From NCBI RefSeq assembly GCF_003323745.1, contig NZ_QOIL01000022.1, positions 117,477 through 181,476 on the forward strand: 64,000 nt of DNA, in the 5' to 3' direction. The notes beneath the pieces are model-generated. The model saw only the letters and a program-made list of their open reading frames with translations, had not been told where the DNA came from and searched no databases. Of this stretch, positions 1 to 8,146 are shown one piece after another; position 1 is the first letter of the stretch; every line of letters begins with the position of its first letter. Source of the stretch: Sphaerisporangium album. GTDB taxonomy: Bacteria > Actinomycetota > Actinomycetes > Streptosporangiales > Streptosporangiaceae. The translations under genes and the position numbers were made by a program.

Positions 1-136
1 CACGGGCGGCGGCCAGTGGCGCGACCTCGGCACGTTCACGCTCGCGGCCGGCGCCCACAACGTGGTCGGCGTGAGCCGATGGACCTCGGCCACCGGCTAC
101 GTCATCGCGGACGCCGTGCGCGTCACCCGGCTGTGA
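1..136 (+). CDS. C-terminal end of a secreted protein with a Golvesin/xanthan-lyase-type carbohydrate-binding module (partial)
   Basis: The window opens inside a gene that reads from base 2 to a TGA at 134-136. The 44 visible residues contain LGTFTLAAG, then VVGVSRW, and end ADAVRVTRL. That pattern (a Leu-Gly-Thr-Phe strand, an Ala-Gly turn, then an Ala-Asp-Ala-Val-Arg strand at the very end) is the signature of the Golvesin C-terminal-like/xanthan lyase carbohydrate-binding domain, often found at the end of secreted hydrolases and peptidases of actinomycetes. The catalytic part lies outside the window, so the enzyme itself cannot be named. The next gene is convergent, 25 bases downstream. 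Confidence 0.6.
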   Translation, partial: TGGGQWRDLGTFTLAAGAHNVVGVSRWTSATGYVIADAVRVTRL

Positions 137-161
137 CGCGCACCGGCGACCGCGCCGGCGG

Positions 162-758
162 CTAGGCGCGCTTCGGCATGCGCATCATCGGGTACATGGG
201 CGGCCCGTCCGGCAGCACCATCGGGTCGCCCACGTCGCGGTAGCCGTGCCGCAGGTAGAGCTCACGACTGCGGGCGTTGCTGGCCTCCAGGTAGGCGGGG
301 ACGCCCGCCGCGTCGAGCGCGCGGTGATGTTCGCGCAGCAGGTCGCTTCCGATGCCCCGGCCCTGGTGCTCGGGCAGCACGGCGAGGTAGGCCAGGTAGT
401 GGTGTGGCAGGTGCAGGTGGTGCTCGTCCATCTGCTCGGCGAGCGTCGCGAAGCGGTCGGCGTAGACGTCCTTGAGCGTCATCACCCATTCGTCCAGGCC
501 GGGCGCCGGGGGCAGGGGAGACCCGTCGTTGTGGAACCAGACGGCCACCGCCGCCCCGTCGGCCGTCGCGTGGATCTCGCCGCAGGCGAAGGCGTGCCCG
601 GCGTGCCGGGAGAAGAAGCCCGGCAGGATCTGGCGGCGGTCGTCCTCCGGCGGGACGATCCAGGCCGACACCTCCAGGTCGTGGAACGCGGTGCCGATGA
701 CGCCACCGACCATCTCGGCGGCCCCAGGTGCATCGTGAACGCGGATGATCTCGGTCAT
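162..758 (-). CDS. GNAT family N-acetyltransferase
   Basis: 198 residues. The acetyl-CoA binding motif A is clear near residue 130: LAVLPEHQGRGIGSDLL, which contains the Q/R-x-x-G-x-G/A pyrophosphate loop. It is followed by the motif B region YLEASNARSRELYLRHGYRDVG, typical of acetyltransferases with small-molecule or antibiotic-like substrates. The substrate is not predictable. The ATG (756-758) overlaps the stop of the upstream amino-acid permease by four bases, so the two genes are translationally coupled and may act on related compounds, for example export or uptake of an amine followed by acetylation. That functional link is inference. Confidence 0.85.
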   Translation of the reverse strand: MTEIIRVHDAPGAAEMVGGVIGTAFHDLEVSAWIVPPEDDRRQILPGFFSRHAGHAFACGEIHATADGAAVAVWFHNDGSPLPPAPGLDEWVMTLKDVYADRFATLAEQMDEHHLHLPHHYLAYLAVLPEHQGRGIGSDLLREHHRALDAAGVPAYLEASNARSRELYLRHGYRDVGDPMVLPDGPPMYPMMRMPKRA

Positions 759-2227
759 TTGTCTCCTCCGATCGCCGCCTGGGCGCCCAGGCCGATGTTG
801 GCGTAAACGCGAGGCCGGGTCGCCCGCAGCGTCAGCCCCCACGCCACCCCGAAGACGATGGCGGCGAGGTAGACGGCGGGAAGGATCCAGCGGAGCGGTG
901 AGCCGGGCTCGACGCCGAGCACGGTGTCGAAGTTGACGAGGGCGAGCCCCAGCACGATGAGCAGCAGGACCGACGCGAGGCCGGGCGCGATCCGGGTGCG
1001 CCAGGCGTTCTCCAGGCCGGGTTCGCGGGTGAAGAAGAACAGCACCGCGACCGAGGTGCCCGCCAGCAGCAGCAATACCCCGAACCCGCCGAACGATCCG
1101 ACCGTGAAGAACAGGTGCACGAGCGGGTCCAGGCCGGAGACCGCGTAGATCACGATCACGACCAGCCCGGTGACGCTCTGCGCCACCGAACCGCTGACGG
1201 GGGCGCCGGTCGGCGGGGACGTGCGGCCGAAGATCGAGGGCAGCACGCGCTCCCTGCCGAGGGCGAAGATGTAGCGGGAGATGGTGTTGTGGAAGGCGAT
1301 CATCGCCGCGAGGATGCTCGTCACGAACAGCACCGAGCCCACGGTGGCGGCGGTCGTCCCGAGGTGCCGCCCGGCCAGCTCGAAGATCAGGCCCGGCCCC
1401 TGCGCGCGGGACGCCTCGACCACCTTGTCCGAGCCCACCGCGACGGTGACCGTCCAGGACGAGATCGCGTAGAGCCCGGAGATGACGGCGAGCGCGATGT
1501 ACGTGGCGATCGGCACCGTGCGCCGGGGGTCCTTGGTCTCCTCGGAGAAGACCACAGAGGACTCGAACCCGGCGAAGGCCGCGACGCAGACCGCGATCAC
1601 CGCCCCCATGCCGGGAACGAGCAGGCTCGAAGGGGCGAAGGCCTCGGGGCTGTAGCCGGAGGCGGCGGGATGCGCGAGGCCGGCGAGGTCGAACACGACG
1701 ACGACGGCGATCTCCGCCAGCAGCAGCACGGCCAGGACCTTGCCGTTCACGTCGACCCGCATGAGCCCGAGGGCGCCGGTCAGCAGCCAGGCGGCCAGCG
1801 CGACGGCCCACCAGTCCGGGGTGACGCCGAACCAGTCGGTGAGCAGCGGGGTGGCCGCCGAGGCGATGACCCCGTACAGGCCGACCTGCACCGCGTTGTA
1901 CGCCAGCAGCGCCACCCACGCGGTCGCCACGCCCGCCGGGCGTCCCAGCCCTCTGGCCGTGTAGGCGTAGAACGCGCCGGCGTTGACGACGTGGCGCGCC
2001 ATCGTCACGTAGCCGACCGCGAAGACGGCCAGGATGGCTCCGAGCAGCACGAACGCCAAGGGCACGCCGACGACGCCGGTCACGGCGTAGGCGGTGCTCA
2101 CCACGCCCGCGACGACGGTCAGCGGCGCCGCCGCCGAGATGACGAAGAAGACCACGGACGGCACGCCGAGGCGGTCTTCGGCCAGCGCCGCCGTGACGGC
2201 GCCGGTTCTCTGTTCTGTCAGGGACAA
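755..2227 (-). CDS. APC superfamily amino acid/polyamine permease
   Basis: 490 residues, very hydrophobic, with about twelve predicted membrane segments. The N-terminus carries LGVPSVVFFVISAAAPLTVVAG, the start of transmembrane helix 1 in the amino acid-polyamine-organocation family, with its unwound substrate-binding stretch. The GFESSVVFSEETKDPRRTVP segment matches the conserved region between helices 6 and 7. Length is normal for the family. It is expected to move an amino acid or amine across the cytoplasmic membrane; substrate specificity cannot be read from sequence. The stop overlaps the start of the GNAT gene by four bases (ATGA type), indicating one operon. Confidence 0.88.
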   Translation of the reverse strand: MSLTEQRTGAVTAALAEDRLGVPSVVFFVISAAAPLTVVAGVVSTAYAVTGVVGVPLAFVLLGAILAVFAVGYVTMARHVVNAGAFYAYTARGLGRPAGVATAWVALLAYNAVQVGLYGVIASAATPLLTDWFGVTPDWWAVALAAWLLTGALGLMRVDVNGKVLAVLLLAEIAVVVVFDLAGLAHPAASGYSPEAFAPSSLLVPGMGAVIAVCVAAFAGFESSVVFSEETKDPRRTVPIATYIALAVISGLYAISSWTVTVAVGSDKVVEASRAQGPGLIFELAGRHLGTTAATVGSVLFVTSILAAMIAFHNTISRYIFALGRERVLPSIFGRTSPPTGAPVSGSVAQSVTGLVVIVIYAVSGLDPLVHLFFTVGSFGGFGVLLLLAGTSVAVLFFFTREPGLENAWRTRIAPGLASVLLLIVLGLALVNFDTVLGVEPGSPLRWILPAVYLAAIVFGVAWGLTLRATRPRVYANIGLGAQAAIGGDK

Positions 2228-2267
2228 CCGGGGGCTCCTTCAGGGGAAGGGAGGGGCGGGGGGCAGG

Positions 2268-2933
2268 TCACCGGCGGCTGATGACGGCGTCCCCGACGGC
2301 CGCCTCCGTCTGGGCGAGCAGTTCCTGGAGCCGGGGCGCAAGGCCCTCCACCGCGCCGGCCAGGTAGGTGGTGTTCCGCTCCCACAGGACGAGCCTGGCG
2401 ACGCCGGTCGCGTTCAGCAGGCCGAGCAGGACGCGGTCCCGGGCGCCGAGCGGCTCGCGGCGCCGGACGGCGATGTTGAGCCGTCCGACCGGCCACGCCG
2501 CCTGGTTCGTGTCCACCGGCAGGTGCCTGGACCCCAGAAGCCCGCGGTGCGGGCGCAGCAGCCCGTCCGCGGTCATCCGGGACGCGACGTCGGCGCGCGC
2601 GGTGCGGGCGAGGAAGCGGAGCCAGGTGCGGACGGTGTGGGACGGTTCGGCGACGATGTGGGCGAGAACGACCCGGGCCAGAGGGTCCCGGCCGGACGTC
2701 CCGGCCCCCTCGGACTCCTCCGAAGACGGTTCCTGGACCGGCTCCAGCCGTGTCCCTCCCGGGGCCGCTCGCATGGTGATCCGATCGGCGAGCATCAACT
2801 CCCCCAAGAGGGCGGCCGCCAGCCCGATGCCGGTCAGCGGGGCGTGCAGTCGCGTTCGGCCGGTGATGTCGTAGTGCATGGCGAAGAACAGATCATCGGC
2901 CAGCCGAAGATCCGGCAGAGCGACTCCAGTCAC
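2268..2933 (-). CDS. GOLPH3/VPS74 (GPP34) family protein
   Basis: 221 residues starting at a GTG. The start LRLADDLFFAMHYDITGR and the following GLAAALLGELMLADRI are the hallmark of the GPP34 family, mostly alpha-helical proteins related to eukaryotic Golgi phosphoprotein 3, a PI4P-binding protein. Actinomycetes carry many paralogs, some near secondary-metabolite or membrane genes, with no settled bacterial function. The usual C-terminal region ending AVGDAVISRR is present, so the gene looks intact. A promoter-like element lies ten bases before the GTG and no Shine-Dalgarno is visible, so the mRNA may be leaderless. Family is certain, role unknown. Confidence 0.88.
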   Translation of the reverse strand: MTGVALPDLRLADDLFFAMHYDITGRTRLHAPLTGIGLAAALLGELMLADRITMRAAPGGTRLEPVQEPSSEESEGAGTSGRDPLARVVLAHIVAEPSHTVRTWLRFLARTARADVASRMTADGLLRPHRGLLGSRHLPVDTNQAAWPVGRLNIAVRRREPLGARDRVLLGLLNATGVARLVLWERNTTYLAGAVEGLAPRLQELLAQTEAAVGDAVISRR

Positions 2934-2943
2934 GATGCGCGAT

Positions 2944-2971
2944 CTTATATGCGTTTTGTCAAATTTGTCAT
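2944..2971 (-). promoter_or_regulatory. Promoter of the GPP34 gene
   Basis: On the minus strand ATGACA (2966-2971) and TATAAG (2944-2949) are separated by 16 bases, and the GTG start begins ten bases after the -10. The lack of a ribosome binding site fits a leaderless transcript. Two direct copies of TTTGTCA (2955-2961 and 2964-2970, plus strand) lie within and beside it and could be operator half-sites. Confidence 0.45.
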
Positions 2972-2983
2972 TACTAACACCGA

Positions 2984-2998
2984 ACTAGATGATCTAGT
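2984..2998. promoter_or_regulatory. 15-bp perfect palindrome (ACTAGAT-G-ATCTAGT), candidate operator
   Basis: ACTAGAT and ATCTAGT form a perfect inverted repeat around a single G, just upstream of the GPP34 promoter in an AT-rich island of a very GC-rich genome. The size and position suit a dimeric regulator. No regulator gene is adjacent, so the partner is unknown. Confidence 0.3.
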
Positions 2999-3405
2999 CA
3001 GACCGACAGTGGCCTCGCGCTTACGAAATCGTGATGTTCTTTCTCTCTCAAATCCCGTAACACCCGTTCGGCCGACGCGTCCTCGCCCTCGAGACCACCG
3101 AATCCGGCTCACACCTGAGCCGGTGACCGTCCCACGCCCGCCCTCGCACATGGTCGGACCCCCCTGACCGGTTACGGATGCCCGGCCGAAACAAACCGGC
3201 CCGACCATTTCCAGGTGACCTGGTAAATCCTTGACTATGGCGCTGTGACTCGACGCTATGCAAGGCCGCCGAAATCCGCGCCTCCTCACCGCCTGCACAT
3301 AGCAGCCCACGATTCTCCGAGCCCCCGGTGAACGCCCCACACCCCTCTGTGTGACCACGGCGTCGCGATATGCGATGGCAGGCGGCCGTCCGGACATGTC
3401 ACTGT

Positions 3406-3651
3406 ATGAAGGTGTCCGAGACCCTCAGCCTCGTCTACTCCGTAGAAGACGCCATCGCCGCCGAGCGCTCAGGCCGGCGCCTGCGTCAGCTGTTCTTCTG
3501 CCTGGTCGAGGCCGGCGTCAGCGCAGAAGACCCGCGTGGTGGGCCTCGTGGTGAAGGCGTTCGCGGTGGGCCGGGTGGGCGATGCGGACGAGGGACGCGG
3601 CCCGCTCGGCGACCGTACGGCCGCGCAGTTCCGCGACGCCGTACTCCGTGA
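3406..3651 (+). CDS. Small hypothetical open frame, possibly a truncated gene
   Basis: An open frame from ATG 3406 begins MKVSETLSLVYSVEDAIAAER and runs through SGRRLRQLFFCLVEAGV, a plausible helical N-terminus. After about residue 42 the composition turns into Gly/Arg-rich sequence that merely mirrors the opposite-strand CoA-transferase. The likely reading is that only the first third is real protein, the head of a gene whose remainder was lost when the CoA-transferase region was joined here. The surrounding stretch 2999-3405 holds no other convincing gene. Low confidence; it may be chance. Confidence 0.25.
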   Translation: MKVSETLSLVYSVEDAIAAERSGRRLRQLFFCLVEAGVSAEDPRGGPRGEGVRGGPGGRCGRGTRPARRPYGRAVPRRRTP

Positions 3652-4777
3652 CGACGTTGTCCACCGTGTTCTTGAGCGTGGTCACCACACTGCCCGGCGT
3701 CAGCCGCAGGTTGATCCGGCTGGTGCCGTCGCGGGTGGTCGCGTGCAGCACCAGGAAGCCCTGGCCGCCCTCGGAGTACATCGCGCCGTGCGCGAAATCG
3801 CTCTGCCCGCCCGAGCCGGACCAGTAGCGCCCGGCGATGGTCTCGCTGGCGACCTGGCCGAGCAGGTCGACCTCGCTGGTGGCGTTGACCGACACCATGC
3901 CGGGCTCGCGCGCGACGGTGCGGGGACTGTTCACCCAGGCCGCCGGCATCATCGAGACGGCGCCGTTGTGGTCCAGCCAGTCGTACAGCCGCCGGCTGCC
4001 GAGGCAGAACGTGGCGACGTGCTTGTTCCTGAAGTGCCGCTTGCGTGCGCCGGTGACCGCGCCCTTCTCGACCAGGTCCATGATGCCGTCCGACAGCACC
4101 TCGGTGTGCACGCCGAGGTCGCGGTGCCCGGCCAGCGCGTCCGGCAGCGCGCTCGGGACGTGCCCGATGCCGATCTGCAGGCAGGCCCCGTCGGGCACGC
4201 GCTCGGCGATGTAGCCGGCGATGGCCCGGTCCCGCTGGTCCGGCTGGATCCGCCGCGGTTCCGGCAGCGGCGTGTCGGAGTCGCACCAGCCGGCGACGTC
4301 GCCGAGGTGGATGAGGTTCTCGCCCGACGTGTACGGCATGTGCGGGTTCACCTCGACGAAGAATGGGATGTCCCCGATGAACGAGGCGGTGTAGTCCGCG
4401 TTGGTGCCCAGGCTGACGTACCCCTGCCGGTCGGGCGGGCTGACCGCGGCCAGCGCGAGCGTGCACTTGGTGGTCGCCCGCATCAGCATGGCCGCCTCGC
4501 TGAAGTGGACGGGCACCAGGTCGCAGTGTCCCGCCCAGTACGCCGCGCGCGAGCCCGGGCCGAGGAAGTAGTCGACGTGCCGGAGCCGGTCGCCGAACTC
4601 GCCGCGGATGTAGGCGCGCTCGCGCTGCGGGTCCATGCGGTGGACGCGCACGTCCTGGAGCCGGTCGGCGTGCGCCTCCAGCGTGTCGAGCAGCCGGACG
4701 GGCTCCCCGGCGCCGAGCGGGACGATCAGGTCAGCGCCCGGCGGGACGTGACCGAGCACGTCCTCAGGGTCGTTCAT
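3518..4777 (-). CDS. Acetyl-CoA hydrolase/transferase family CoA-transferase (4-hydroxybutyrate CoA-transferase-like)
   Basis: 419 residues. Family features in order: an N-terminal domain with HVDYFLGPGSRAAYWAGH; the GIGHVPSAL segment; HTEVLSDGIMDLVEKG, where the Glu is expected to carry the CoA thioester intermediate; and near the C-terminus GGQSDFAHGA and VVTEYGVAELRGRTV. These are the standard blocks of acetyl-CoA hydrolase/4-hydroxybutyrate CoA-transferases. The enzyme swaps CoA between a carboxylic acid and acetyl-CoA (or another acyl-CoA). Its start overlaps the end of the upstream MaoC gene by 14 bases, so the pair probably works on one acyl-CoA pathway: acid activation by transfer and hydration of an enoyl-CoA. 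The actual acid is unknown. Confidence 0.85.
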   Translation of the reverse strand: MNDPEDVLGHVPPGADLIVPLGAGEPVRLLDTLEAHADRLQDVRVHRMDPQRERAYIRGEFGDRLRHVDYFLGPGSRAAYWAGHCDLVPVHFSEAAMLMRATTKCTLALAAVSPPDRQGYVSLGTNADYTASFIGDIPFFVEVNPHMPYTSGENLIHLGDVAGWCDSDTPLPEPRRIQPDQRDRAIAGYIAERVPDGACLQIGIGHVPSALPDALAGHRDLGVHTEVLSDGIMDLVEKGAVTGARKRHFRNKHVATFCLGSRRLYDWLDHNGAVSMMPAAWVNSPRTVAREPGMVSVNATSEVDLLGQVASETIAGRYWSGSGGQSDFAHGAMYSEGGQGFLVLHATTRDGTSRINLRLTPGSVVTTLKNTVDNVVTEYGVAELRGRTVAERAASLVRIAHPAHRERLHHEAHHAGLLR

Positions 4778-5333
4778 CGCGGTCCCCCAGGGCGCGCTCG
4801 GCGCGGGCGTCCCAGACCGGGGTGACGGCGGTGACGTCCGGGCCGTGCCCGCGCCGGTAGACCATGACGGTGCGCTCGAAGACGATGACGATCACGCCGT
4901 CCTGGTTGAAGCCGACGGTGCGGACGGTGACGATGCCGACCCCCGGCCGCGAGGTGGAGCCCCGGGCGGCGAGCACCTCGGACTCGGAGTAGATGGTGTC
5001 GCCCTCGAACACGGGGTTGGGCATCCGCACCCTGTCCCAGCCGAGGTTCGCCATGGCGTGCTGGGAGACGTCGGTGACGCTCTGGCCGGTGACCAGGGCG
5101 AGCGTGAACGTCGAGTCGACCAGCCGCCGCCCGAACTCGGTCTGCGCGGCGTAGTGGGAGTCGAAGTGCACGGGCATGGTGTTCTGGGTCAGCAGGGTCA
5201 GCCACACGTTGTCGGCGGAGGTGACGGTGCGGCCGAGCGGATGCCGGTAGACGTCACCGACCTTGAAGTCCTCGAAGTAGCGGCCGTGCCACGACACCTG
5301 CCCCGAGCCGTCCCGCGCCGATCGTTCGTCCAT
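4764..5333 (-). CDS. MaoC family enoyl-CoA hydratase/dehydratase
   Basis: 189 residues with a hot-dog fold pattern: YFEDFKVGDVYRHPLGRTVT at the start, then DNVWLTLLTQNTMPVHFDSHYA, the helix with the hydratase active-site Asp/His region, then GDTIYSESEVLAAR. This is close to the MaoC-like dehydratases that act on mesaconyl-, methylmalyl- or other branched enoyl-CoAs. It is coupled to the downstream CoA-transferase (14-base overlap), which supports a two-gene acyl-CoA module. A single MaoC domain of this length is normal. The exact substrate cannot be derived from sequence. Confidence 0.85.
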   Translation of the reverse strand: MDERSARDGSGQVSWHGRYFEDFKVGDVYRHPLGRTVTSADNVWLTLLTQNTMPVHFDSHYAAQTEFGRRLVDSTFTLALVTGQSVTDVSQHAMANLGWDRVRMPNPVFEGDTIYSESEVLAARGSTSRPGVGIVTVRTVGFNQDGVIVIVFERTVMVYRRGHGPDVTAVTPVWDARAERALGDRDERP

Positions 5334-5407
5334 GGTGATCTCCCCCGGGATGTGGTGGAAACGCGCATCAGGCGTTTCCTACCCACGCGAGGTCGGGCCC
5401 TCGGGGC

Positions 5408-5791
5408 TCAGGAGGAGAACAGGCAGAACTCGTTGCCCTCGGGGTCGGCGAGCGTGGTCCAGCCCTCGCGGACGGCGATCACACGCCCACCGAGCGCCAC
5501 GAGGCGCGCGGCTTCGGCCTCGACGTCGTCGCAGGTCAGGTCCAGGTGCAGGCGGTTCTTGACGGTCTTGGGCTCGGGGACCAGCACGAAGAAGAACCGC
5601 GGGCCGCGGCCGGGCGCCTCGACCAGCACGGTGGGATCGTCCTCGGGGTCCTCGACGCCCATGCCCCGCAGCCGTTCCAGCTCGGCCTCGTCGTACGGGG
5701 CGACCTCGTACCCGTCCAGAGCCGCCGCCCAGAACCGGGCGACCGGCGCGGGATGACGGCAGTCGACCACGACGTCCTTGATCCGGGCCAT
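5408..5791 (-). CDS. VOC (glyoxalase/bleomycin resistance) family protein
   Basis: 127 residues from ATG 5791 (a longer frame reaches 5860, but MARIKDVVVDC is the normal family start). The two beta-alpha-beta-beta-beta units are visible: CRHPAPVARFWAAALDGYEV with the paired FVLVPEPKTVKNRLHLDL, and DDVEAEAARLVALGGRV with WTTLADPEGNEFCLF. The N-R-L-H-L-D-L and E-F-C-L blocks are the positions that bind a metal or ligand in this fold. It resembles the actinobacterial glyoxalase-like subgroup of unknown substrate. It stands alone, about 75 bases from the MaoC gene in the same direction. Confidence 0.8.
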   Translation of the reverse strand: MARIKDVVVDCRHPAPVARFWAAALDGYEVAPYDEAELERLRGMGVEDPEDDPTVLVEAPGRGPRFFFVLVPEPKTVKNRLHLDLTCDDVEAEAARLVALGGRVIAVREGWTTLADPEGNEFCLFSS

Positions 5792-5974
5792 GGCGCCATG
5801 ATGCATCCGCCCCCGTCCGATGATCCACCCGTTTTCGGGCGCGCGGAGCACGACACCCACGTGTGGTGCATGGGCATCGACGCGGACCTCGGCGCCGCGC
5901 TGCGCGTCGCGGTGCGCCAGGCGTCGCCTACCTCGTCGGCGTCACCGAGGGAGCCCTGACGACGGCGGGCGCGG

Positions 5975-6901
5975 CTAGGCCGGGTACAGCCGCTCCAGCG
6001 CCGCGAGGCTCTTGTCCAGGTAGACGTCCCGCCCCGGCTCCAGCCCGTACGCCAGGTCCTCCAGGAGCGCGCACCTGGCGTAGAAGGCGGCGCGCGCGGC
6101 CAGCGCCTCACGGCGGCCGTCGTCCGGGTGGCCGCTCAGGGCGCGGTCGAGCGCGGCGGGGCCGAGATCGCGGTAGAGAAGCCCGAAGTCGTAGGCCGGA
6201 TCGCAGATCGCCGCATCGCTCCAGTCGATGACGCCGGTCACCGTCCCCGTGGCCGGGTCGACCAGGACGTGCTCGACGCCCAGGTCGTTGTGGGAGAACA
6301 CCAGGTCATCGGGGTCGGGCGGCGGCGGCGCCCCCAGGAAGTCCTCGACGACCGGGCGGTGCGCCGCGGGCACGCGCGCCGCGACCGTCGCGTAGGTCTG
6401 CGCGGCCTCGTCCAGCCACTCCCGGGCCGGCCGGTGGTCGGTCTCGACCAGAGGGGCCAGGCGATCGGCCGGAGCGCCGTGCAGCGCGGCGAGCAGCTCG
6501 CCGGCGGCGGCGCCGACCGTGGCGGCGTACTCGGGCCACCGCGGCAGGGGAACGCCGGTCAGCGGCACGCCGGGAAGCTTGTGGTACGCCAGGCAGCCCC
6601 GCTCCGCGTCGGTGAACCGCGGCTCGGGAACCGGCAGCGGCGAGAGGCCCGCGACCGCGGCGAGCAGCCGGGCCTCGCCCTCGGTCCGCGCGGCCCTGAC
6701 CGCCGGGTCCGGATCCTTGGCGAAGCGGACGATCAGCTCGCCGTTCACCTCGTAGGCGACGTTGTCCTCGCCCTCGCCGAGCAGCGCCACGGAGGTGATC
6801 CGGTACCCCGGAAGGCGCGCCGCCACGACGTCACGGACGTCCCCCGCCCGCCCGGCTTCGCGGATCCCCGCTGTGTCGTCATCCATGCTCCCATTTGCCA
6901 T
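5975..6901 (-). CDS. Aminoglycoside phosphotransferase (APH) family kinase
   Basis: About 308 residues if read from ATG 6901; ATG 6886 and an upstream frame to 6970 are alternatives. Kinase-fold landmarks: VALLGEGEDNVAYEVNGELIVRFAK (nucleotide loop and lysine strand), the catalytic loop FSHNDLGVEHVLVD (H-N-D in place of the usual H-G-D), and VTGVIDWSDAAICDPAYDFG with the metal-binding Asp. This fits small-molecule kinases of the APH/choline kinase class, which phosphorylate antibiotics, sugars or amino alcohols. Substrate unknown. It is divergent from the flavoprotein gene at 6971, and the shared spacer carries two inverted repeats that bear on the choice of start. Confidence 0.82.
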   Translation of the reverse strand: MANGSMDDDTAGIREAGRAGDVRDVVAARLPGYRITSVALLGEGEDNVAYEVNGELIVRFAKDPDPAVRAARTEGEARLLAAVAGLSPLPVPEPRFTDAERGCLAYHKLPGVPLTGVPLPRWPEYAATVGAAAGELLAALHGAPADRLAPLVETDHRPAREWLDEAAQTYATVAARVPAAHRPVVEDFLGAPPPPDPDDLVFSHNDLGVEHVLVDPATGTVTGVIDWSDAAICDPAYDFGLLYRDLGPAALDRALSGHPDDGRREALAARAAFYARCALLEDLAYGLEPGRDVYLDKSLAALERLYPA

Positions 6902-6930
6902 CCTGGCAAAGATGTTTGTCAAGCCGACAA
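6894..6930. promoter_or_regulatory. Two inverted repeats in the divergent spacer (candidate operators/promoter)
   Basis: TTTGCCA-TCC-TGGCAAA (6894-6910) is a perfect 7+7 inverted repeat, and TTGTC-AAGCC-GACAA (6916-6930) follows six bases later. The complement of the second contains TTGACA, a good -35 for the leftward kinase. If the true kinase start is ATG 6886, the first palindrome sits on its promoter; if it is ATG 6901, the palindrome overlaps the start codon. A regulator acting on both genes is plausible. Confidence 0.4.
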
Positions 6931-6970
6931 GGGTCGCCGCATCATCTGCCGTGGAACGGAGGTAACGCAC

Positions 6971-8038
6971 ATGAGCAAGCGATCAACGGGACACGTGAAC
7001 GGCCTGCGGGCCGACGGCGATCGGCGTTATGACGTGGTGGTGATCGGGGGCGGCGCCGCGGGCCTGGGCGGGGCACTCACGCTGGGACGGGCACGTCGGT
7101 CGGTGATCGTCGTCGACGGCGGCCGGCCGCGAAACGCCCCGGCCGACGGGGTCCACGCCTACCTGGGCCGCGAGGGCGTCGCGCCCGCCGAGCTGCTGGC
7201 CGCCGGACGCGACGAGGTGCGCGCCTACGGCGGGGTGATCAGGGAGGGCACCGTCGCGGCCGTCGAGCGGGACGCGGCGGGCTTCACCGCGCGCCTCGAC
7301 GACGGAGGCGAGGTCCATGGCAGACGACTGCTGGTGACCACGGGGCTGGTCGACGAGCTGCCCGACGTGCCCGGCGTGGCCGAGCTGTGGGGCGAGGACG
7401 TGCTGCACTGCCCGTACTGCCACGGATGGGAGGTACGCGACCAGGCGATCGGGATCCTGGGTACCGGCCCCCTGGCGGCGCACCAGGCCCTGATGTGGCG
7501 GCAGTGGAGCGAGGACGTCACGCTCTTCCTGCACACCGCCCCCAAGCCGGGCGACGAGGAGTTCGAGCAGCTCGAAGCGCGCGGCGTCACCGTGGTGGAC
7601 GGGGAAGTGAGCGCGCTGGAACGGAGCGGCGGCCGGCTGGCCGGCGTGCGCCTGACCGACGGCACGGTGGTCCCACGCCAGGCCATGGTCGTGACGCCGC
7701 GCTTCACCGCCCGCAGCGGCCTGCTGGGCGCCCTCGGCCTGGAACCGGTCGAGCAGGAGATGGGCGGAACGGTGGTCGGCACGTACATCGCCGCCGACCC
7801 CACGGGGAAGACCGCGGTACCGGGAGTCTGGGTGGCCGGCAACATCGCCGGGCTGTTCGAGCAGGTCATCGGCTCCGCCGCCGGGGGCACCCGTGCCGCC
7901 GGTGCCATCAACGCCGACCTGATCGCCGAGGACACCCGCCTCGCCGTCACCGCCCGCCGCGCCGCCACCCCGTTCTCCCCGGAGATGGAACACCAGGCGG
8001 GCGAGCGTGTGCGGGGCGACCGTGGCCACGGCCTCTGA
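6971..8038 (+). CDS. Thioredoxin-reductase-like NAD(P)/FAD-dependent oxidoreductase
   Basis: 355 residues. FAD-binding VVVIGGGAAGLGGA begins near residue 20; the redox pair C147-P-Y-C150-H-G-W-E sits between the FAD and NAD(P) domains; GILGTGPLAAH is the second dinucleotide motif; VPGVWVAGNIAGLFEQVIGSAAGG is the C-terminal FAD contact. True thioredoxin reductases have C-A-T-C-D-G, so C-P-Y-C-H-G-W puts this in the broader disulfide-oxidoreductase group often found beside regulators in actinomycetes, where the partner is not established. A strong ribosome site (GGAGG) precedes ATG 6971. The C-terminal 30 residues, ending RGDRGHGL, extend beyond the normal domain. Confidence 0.85.
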   Translation: MSKRSTGHVNGLRADGDRRYDVVVIGGGAAGLGGALTLGRARRSVIVVDGGRPRNAPADGVHAYLGREGVAPAELLAAGRDEVRAYGGVIREGTVAAVERDAAGFTARLDDGGEVHGRRLLVTTGLVDELPDVPGVAELWGEDVLHCPYCHGWEVRDQAIGILGTGPLAAHQALMWRQWSEDVTLFLHTAPKPGDEEFEQLEARGVTVVDGEVSALERSGGRLAGVRLTDGTVVPRQAMVVTPRFTARSGLLGALGLEPVEQEMGGTVVGTYIAADPTGKTAVPGVWVAGNIAGLFEQVIGSAAGGTRAAGAINADLIAEDTRLAVTARRAATPFSPEMEHQAGERVRGDRGHGL

Positions 8039-8146
8039 CCCCTCGCCTCGTGTTTGCCGAACCATGAACCCCGCGGATGAGGGGAGACCGGTTCCGGACG
8101 GGTAGGCGGTAGGAGTCGCACCCGCGGCCGGATTACGGGGGAAACC

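Noticed and set aside
1115..2281. Long rightward open frame of 388 codons, His/Arg/Gly-rich
   Set aside because: It is the mirror of the amino-acid permease on the other strand; composition is the usual high-GC shadow with no domain and no ribosome site.
2945..3397. Leftward open frame of 150 codons upstream of the GPP34 gene
   Set aside because: Arg/Gly/Ser-rich without a fold pattern; it would cover the promoter and the palindrome, which are more convincing.
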